Assembly: GCA_028455995.1 (NCBI GenBank)
Contig: JABELC010000007.1
Location: forward strand, 930,001-994,000
DNA: 64,000 bases
Origin: Scleromitrula shiraiana
Lineage: Eukaryota; Ascomycota; Leotiomycetes; Helotiales; Sclerotiniaceae
Reading direction: 5' to 3'
A model generated the notes under the pieces. That model was not told the origin of the DNA and ran no database searches. It was given only the letters and a program-made list of their open reading frames with translations. Of this stretch, positions 57,825-64,000 are shown piece by piece. The position numbers were made by a program, and so were the translations under genes. Every line of letters begins with the position of its first letter. Within the stretch, counting starts at the first letter, position 1.

Positions 57825-59521
57825 TCACTCAGCGAACCTACTTTTGCCCCCATCCTTAGTAATTCTCCTCCTCATTTTAATCTTCAAATATCCCATTCCC
57901 AGTTTTTTGAAACCTGGTGTTTCCAAATCAACGTCATTATCACCATCATCGCCGATTCCATCAATCCTTGCCTCTGGGGCAAACAACAGAGCTTCACCAA
58001 CTTTCAACTTGACGATCTCCTTGAAAATCACCGCCTGAATAGAGTCGTCATCGTTTCTTAACCTTAGAATACTCAAGGCAGCGATATGTGATTGGAGGCA
58101 TTTCAACCATTCTGGACTGGAAAATCGATGAGCAATTGTCAGGGAACACAAATCCAAAAGCGAGGTTGAGATAGTCGGCTCTTGAGTGGAGATAAAAATA
58201 CGCGTGCCGAGATGACGTTGCAGACGAATTGTGGAGAGAAGTGTGTTCGTCAAGCTATTAGATTCTTCTGTCATGTACTTAAGGAGGTTTGTCAGTTCGT
58301 GAGATGTTAACAGGGGAGGAAAAGTGAAAACATACTTTATGAGCCTCATCTAGAGCTACAATTTTCCCAGTGGAAGATTTTTGTTCAAGAAAGAGAGATA
58401 GACAAATATTAAAGAGCGAACAAGCTCCTTCAGCGGTTACGCATGGGCATGACAGGTCGACTATTGTGAGTTCTCCGGGCTTTTTAACGTTAGAAATTTG
58501 TTGATTTAAAAGAAAGAAGGCACAACCTTAATACTCCAGTCATTTCCACATCTAGTACCAGAGTTTGAAGAAGCCGAGCCGGTAGAATTAATTTGTTCAG
58601 GTGGCATAAAACTCTCCAGAGTATCCAGTCTTTGTCTCAAAGGCATAAGCTGTGCTGGAGTCATCCCACAAGCATCTACCAATTTCTTGAACTCCCCATA
58701 ACAAAACGATTGATCACTTTCTTGATGCTCTAATCGAAGTTCTCGTAATATCCGACTGATGCTGTGGAGATAGAGTGGCATGGGTCCCTCACCAGAATTG
58801 ACTGCCATAAGATCTAACATTCTTCTTGTGTTCAAATCACTTTGATCGATGCGCAGTTTCTCAATTTTGACTTTGATTCCTTTGTACGTCCTCTACAGTA
58901 TAAACTTTTGTCAGTCTACACACCATGATGAGTGAATCACAAGTTTAGATCCGTTGTGAAAACTTAAAGGAATAAATCTTGACTCACTTCTATGCTCTTG
59001 TAATTCGTTGGCGAGCACAAAACTCTAACTTTGATGTTCGAATCGCTTGCTAAGTACGCAGCCTCACACGGTGAGCCTTTTTTGTCGCCGGTGAATCCAT
59101 CATAGTGAAACAAGACGCCTGCTAGTGGATTATCTAGATTCCCAAGATTGGATCTCAGGAGACAATTCTCTAGAAGGCAGGATAGTGTGTGTGATTTTCC
59201 AGACCCTTGAGAACCGCAGATGAATGCACTAAATGGGGCAGCAATGTTGAAGAATAATCGAGGATCTTGTTGATTACCGGTGTCGTTACTTTGGTTAAGC
59301 ATGGTACTTTGACCCGCGAAGAATCCATATTGCTTCAGTTCCTCAGGAAATTGCTGTTGAACCGAATAAGTGAAAACAGGGGCGGAGGTGATTTCGTGGT
59401 GAGTGTGAGGTCCAGTTTCGCCGTCGAGAAGTCCCAAATGGTAAGCCCTGCGATCAACTTCGGTTTCTATTATCGGCGCATCTCCAGCTGGAGTATGACT
59501 ACTGCTGTCGTTCTGATTCAT
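57825..59521 (-). CDS. Fungal P-loop NTPase (HerA/FtsK-like fold suspected)
   Basis: Predicted exons are 59521-58988, 58892-58527, 58479-58336 and 58277-57825, giving 498 aa. Walker A ICGSQGSGKSHTLSC (P-loop at residues 103-110) and Walker B GKIVALDEAHK (338-348, ending exactly at an exon boundary) are clear. Sensor-like motifs follow: STIRLQRHLGTRIFISTQEP and TIAHRFSSPEW. The frame ends GEALLFAPEARIDG and LKIKMRRRITKDGGKSRFAE. The layout, with a glutamine in ISTQEP after Walker B and VGEALLF, resembles HerA/VirB4-type ATPases, but that link is inference. The fungal family has no known function. I used the ATG at 59521, the first methionine in the open frame; an upstream exon cannot be excluded. 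The exon 2 donor (GTTGTG) is weak. Confidence 0.82.
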
Positions 59522-60031
59522 TGGCTTATGATGTTTCAATCTTTTGGTTGCGATTTGTGTGTGAAGGGAATGAGGAATAAAGCTAGATTAGTCGGATAAA
59601 AGCTTCCCAATATATGCATGATTGCCTGGAACAATATCACTCAATTCGCAAGTAACTAACCCGCAGATGCTCTTTGATAGATTTGTGTGTAAAGGGAATT
59701 TTGAAGAATGTATTCGATACAGATTGTTCTGGAATGGAGCAGAACCAGCAAGAGGAAGGGGAAGGTGGAGGTTTACAATCACTTGAGACATTTCAGCTTC
59801 TGACAATAACAAATCACATCGAAGTTTTTTTCCCCAAGGAAACGTCTCAAACATATGCGTGCAGGCGGAGAGAGTATTAAGGATATTCATTAGACATAAT
59901 GTAGATTTCTAGGTAATCGTGTCGCGAAGGACTCCGCCTATTACTTTCATGGGTTGACTACTAAGAGCCACATGTATCCGGAAGCCAAGGTAAAACATGC
60001 ACAAAGAAGATTAAAGTAAGACAAAACGATT
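59522..60031. other. Spacer with a short direct repeat
   Basis: 510 bp between two minus-strand genes. It contains a direct repeat beginning ATTTGTGTGT and ending AAGGGAAT at 59553-59571 and 59681-59699 (18 of 19 bases identical, 128 bp apart). No gene called. Confidence 0.5.
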
Positions 60032-62600
60032 CTATAAAAACCACGATGTTGAAGGATTCTGGGACTTTTCTCGATGGGTCCCCGTCTCCGAAGCAGATGG
60101 CGCACTGCTGACAGGAGTAGATGTTTCTGATAAGATCTTCTGCTTCTTTGTAGGCTTGCCTGATCGGGAGAATGTTCGCATAAACATAGATGATGGTCTT
60201 CCAAGAGTAGGACTCGTCATTGTGATAGGTGTATCGGACTCTGATTCATCTTCGAAGAAGATAGTTTGTGGTCGTTGTAAAGTAGACTCGTGTCGCTCCG
60301 GAGGAGCTCCGATACCAGGAGATGGTGTATTATTTCTGATGTTGGCGATGTTCGAGCTGTGTCTTGTGAGGCCGTCGAATGGAGAAATCCGTCCTGACAC
60401 TCGTGAGCTTGTTGACCTGACGGGCATCGTGGGTGATAGACTAGGAGATAACATTGGCGAAAGTGTGGGAGATTTGCCATTATACGACATCAATGAAGAT
60501 GCATCTTTATAAGATGATTGCCTTGATGTTGTTGATCTACCGAATAAGTGAGACAACGCACTCCTACTTCTTTCGTCATCCATTTCAACTGCTGGGGAAT
60601 TTCCCGCTAACTCGTACATTACAGGGCTCCCTGTCAATTCGGGAGTCATTGCAGCTCGTCTTTGTGACTCCATTCTTCGCTTCGCAGTTTCGTAATCTTC
60701 ATCAGGATTATCCAATGTGGGAGTAAATATTTCCGATGGTTTATTCGAAGGTGTAGCAAAGATCGCCGACCCATTTGACTCCTGGGAATATAACTCCACT
60801 GCAACACCTCTCCTGATTTCCAGACCGGGAGCTTCCACTGGCTTCGAATATCGAGTAAATTGTGATGTAGATGAGGTCATATAAGAATCTGTCTTGGATG
60901 GATCATCTCTCTGCATGTCGCGGAGATCAACCTCTGCTGTGGATACTGTACGTTTACGTCGACGATGGAGGTAGAATGCGGCAAGAGATCCAACAGCAAT
61001 AACTAGAACTATAACGATCACTATTCCACAAATGACACCGACTGACAAGTGTCCTACAGACTTTGAACTTGAATTTGTAGTGGAAGTATTTTGTGGAGCA
61101 GATGGATTTAAAAGGGTTGGGGAGATGATCGCAGTAAGCTCAGAGGTCGCACCATCATTCCATGTGCATTGACTAACACTGAAATTCCCACGTTCATAGT
61201 CTACCGTCAAATATCTGAGAAAGAGTCAGTAACTAATAACAAATTGCAATTAGTGACACTCACGCTTCTTGTAGAAATGCCCTCCCCAAAGTGTTCTGAG
61301 TATCATTGGCTGACATCTTGAGAGGGAAGTAATATGTATCATTAGATACAAAAGGATATGAAGCTGGAAGTGCAAATGCATTGAAAGGTAGAACAATTGC
61401 TACGGATTCACCTCCATTCAAGCTATTGGCTAAAGTGAATGTAACTTGTGGGTTTGCAGCTTTAAGTAATGAATACTGCGTGGAATTGATCAGGTATAAA
61501 CCCGTTGATTCGTCTAGTGCAAGCCCAAAAGCTTTCTCAAATTCCTTACACGCTGCCTCAGGAAGCCATATATTCGGATCAGTTGATTCAATAAAGGCAT
61601 AAGTAGGTGTGGGGAGTAGATTTGCTTGAGTTTGCCCATTATATGTAATTGATTGAATTGCCACAACAATGTCTCGGTCAACATCCTGAGCAAGAGTAAA
61701 GCTTGCCGTATTCGAAGTAAATCGAGATGAATCGTAGCCTCCGAAAATTAGTTGCGCATATTGACCAGCTTTAAGTCCTAAGTTTTGATAAGCAAACGAG
61801 TGAGATGGCGCAGAAAATCACGATCGCGTACGATAACTTGCTCCTGCTGTATAACTCCAACTAAGACCAGGAATCAATTTCTCCGACCACAATGAGGAGA
61901 AATAGGACGGCGCCGAAGAATTTCCTATTGTTGTAAAATTCACAGCCTGGATACCAAGACCAAATACTCCTCTTTCTTATATTAGCAGTAGAATCACGAA
62001 TAATAGACATCACTTACGTGTAGAACGGAGATGCAGTTGCGATTGCTCCAATTGTTTGGTTCTCAAGAGTTGGTCCATTCGTACCCTCGACGTAACCTAG
62101 TCCGATAGTATCCAAACCATATTCTGTGTTCTGTGTATAGCCCAGGTTTGCCTGAAATCCAGCACCATTTTCATTGATCCCAAATGTTCCTATATCATCC
62201 CAAGTAGTGGAATCACTAGTATTGAATAAACCTCCTCGGGAGTTGGCACAGTCATCGGGCACTGGAAATATTGCGGCAGATGTGCATCCAATAGGAAGAA
62301 CCACTAGAGTTTGAGGGGAATTGGTAGATACTAGAACTCGAATATTTTGGGGAGTGGGGTTTCCGATTCTTAACGCCAGAGAAGACCAAGAGCCATCATC
62401 TCCATCCTTTCTTGAATTAGCTTTGAATTGGTCTACAGATAATAATGACTTACAAAGTATTGACTTGGTGGAATGACCAAAGGGGATGGAATGACTCTGG
62501 TAAACTTCGATTGATATTCAGAAGTTCGACTCCACAGCTTGCCATTGACTTTCAGTGCTACGATTGAAGCAAATAAAAGTCCATCATGGAACATACGCAT
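60032..62600 (-). CDS. Membrane-anchored aspartic-peptidase-like (A1-fold) protein, catalytic motifs altered
   Basis: Predicted exons are 62600-62454, 62406-62018, 61971-61832, 61777-61264 and 61214-60032, giving 790 aa. An N-terminal hydrophobic signal (LLFASIVALKV) is followed by PPSQYFDGDDGSWSSLALRI then GNPTPQ, the A1-like start I associate with this fungal family. The N-lobe position expected to read DTGS is VSTNSPQTLVVLPIGC, and the C-lobe position reads AFIESTDPNIWLPE, so both catalytic aspartates appear replaced (Ser and Glu). LKAGQYAQLIFGGYDSSRF follows intron 3. One transmembrane segment (VGVICGIVIVIVLVIAVGSL then AAFYLHRRRKR) lies near residue 430, followed by a ~340-residue Ser/Pro-rich cytosolic tail. 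The 54-nt intron 61778-61831 removes an in-frame TGA. I infer a cell-surface binding or sensing protein rather than a protease. Confidence 0.83.
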
Positions 62601-64000
62601 GACGACCGCAGCTTCAACATGAATTCATCAATAGCCAAATTGGCAAGCACGAATTATACATACCAGTAAGAGATAATAAGAGCGCAAAGCATTAAAGGGA
62701 AATTCCGTATATGTCCACGGTCACTTACCTCACAACCCTACTTCCCCGTTCAAACGAATTGTTTATTTTCAACAGGGCCGTATAAAGAACGGAATGAGAT
62801 CTGGGTAGGCTGGAACCTATCTTGGAATCGATAAGGTAATCCAGGCCAAATGACCAGGATTGTAAATTGACACTCCCTGGATATATATGCAGGGCTATGG
62901 CACGATGGTACGCAGTCTACTTTCGCCATACCAAATTCACCCAAATTGAAGCCATTTTAATCTCCACGTCGACGTTAGAGATTCTTACCGAGATATGAAT
63001 ATGAGAAGAACGCAAGGTCGGGGAACGGTCATGAAATCTTCATGAGTTGAGGGTATTGTAGAGAGAGGGCCTTTGAAAAGATATTCATTCTCTTCGCTAC
63101 AACAAGATGATCTTAAAGTTGAGATTTCTCAAAGCGGAGTAAAGATAGATATGAGCTGTAAACTTGCAGACACAACGACATTATCATTTGAGAAGAAATT
63201 CTCATGAATAATGAAAGAGCGTTCATTTGGATGTTTGGATGGTGGAGGTGATAACGTTGGGTGAGATCTTAAGAAATGCTACCTTCAGGTTACATCGTTT
63301 GGCGCCAAACTAGATATAGCCTAGCGTCACCCATATATTGGCATCGAACCTTGGAACTTACTTACTACTTCTTACTTGACTTCCATATAGAATCGGAGTA
63401 TACTTGTCTCGTACCTGGCCGTGCTGACTTGACCCCCTATCTATCGAAGGTATAATACAACACAATTTGGGTTACATTTGTTCCCTTTTTGTCAATTATC
63501 TCTTAGAGATCTTGGGGAATATATCCCTTTCCTTAAACAAATCTGGATGTTCTTGCAAGAAACTTTGCCATTTTCTCAAGCTTCACCGCAGTCCAGCTTG
63601 GTATCTAAGATGAATGTCGACTTCTATACGAATCAAGCTATACTTTACCTTCTCTATTATTAAATAAAGATTGTTACGAAAGGTTTGATTGCATGATCAC
63701 GGAGGGGTGTTATTTACTACTCCGAAGCCATGAAAAATCATCTACAATAGAAGTGCCATTATTGAGTGTTATTTTCTAGATAGCAATAGACCTCTAGTTG
63801 AAATCTACCTTGAACAATGAAGCACAAAGTCGACAATCTGGTACTATACAAAAATGATTTTGCCGTTAGATGAATTTTTAGTTGTATGAGAACAAATGGG
63901 AATAAGTTTTTCGTGCAATACCCATGGATGTATAAATTCCCCAGAACTGCCAGAATCACACGTTCTGATATCTCCTTCCGGTTGATTTATCAATCTTACC
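62601..64000. other. Spacer to right edge
   Basis: 1.4 kb holding the promoter of the aspartic-peptidase-like gene. The open frames (up to 66 codons) are unrecognisable. No repeat or RNA gene seen. Confidence 0.5.

Noticed and set aside
59588..59890. 100-codon minus-strand frame as an upstream exon of the NTPase gene
   Set aside because: No splice pair joins it convincingly to the exon at 59521, and its sequence is not family-like.
61790..61831. In-frame TGA as proof of a pseudogene in the aspartic-peptidase-like gene
   Set aside because: A 54-nt intron with acceptable donor and acceptor removes it and restores a family-like sequence.
1..64000. tRNA, rRNA and snRNA genes
   Set aside because: By-eye search for T-loop (GGTTCGAATCC-like) and conserved rRNA or U6 strings gave no candidate; a covariance-model scan would be decisive.

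Overview
The window looks like chromosomal DNA of a filamentous ascomycete. Genes have short introns (46-257 nt, mostly GTAAGT-like donors), the intergenic DNA is AT-rich and full of microsatellites, and several proteins belong to families I know from fungi (CAP59-type GT69, A1-like receptor proteins, mtr-type amino acid permease, DUF3638/DUF3645). A leotiomycete such as the Botrytis/Sclerotinia group is my best guess, but that is inference. I joined exons by hand from reading frame and splice signals. Single-base exon ends should be treated as predictions.

Layout. 1-6252: the 3' two thirds of a giant DUF3638/DUF3645 protein gene (+), cut by the left edge. 6253-9555: a gene-free block holding scattered copies of a TTTGTTGCATATCT motif and a 1.07 kb AT-rich element with terminal inverted repeats and 8-bp target-site duplications. 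9556-11050: IWR1 (-). 13261-16460: a CBM48 (AMPK-type glycogen-binding) protein (+) with a spliced-on C-terminal membrane tail. 16461-19553: microsatellite-rich spacer. 19554-21554: CAP59-type GT69 mannosyltransferase (+). 21555-28338: a 6.8 kb spacer. 28339-29527: a SANT/Myb-like putative DNA-binding protein (+). 29528-34095: spacer. 34096-37207: a three-exon gene (-) joining N-terminal ~60-residue repeats to an RBR ubiquitin-ligase-like module that lacks the usual catalytic cysteine.

37863-42981 is a dense housekeeping block: NUP82 (-), CBC2 (+), MRPL31 (-) and TRS20 (+). The two divergent pairs (NUP82/CBC2 and MRPL31/TRS20) share very short promoters. 44399-45071 is a solitary histone H4 gene (+) followed by a duplicated 3' element. 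46475-48446 is a secreted S28 serine peptidase (-) with a GC-AG intron. 50699-51097 is a small hypothetical protein (-). 51098-55282 is a gene desert holding a six-unit degenerate tandem array. 55283-56782 is an amino acid transporter (-), 57825-59521 a fungal P-loop NTPase (-), and 60032-62600 a membrane-anchored aspartic-peptidase-like protein (-) with altered catalytic motifs.

The most unusual signal is the repeat family found in two clusters about 45 kb apart and in opposite orientation. In the right cluster each unit keeps an ordered set of three modules: GATGTAATAATT, then AGATATGCAACAAA, then an inverted CCAAT box about 51 nt further on. The sequence between modules is not conserved. 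I know of no named element with this layout.
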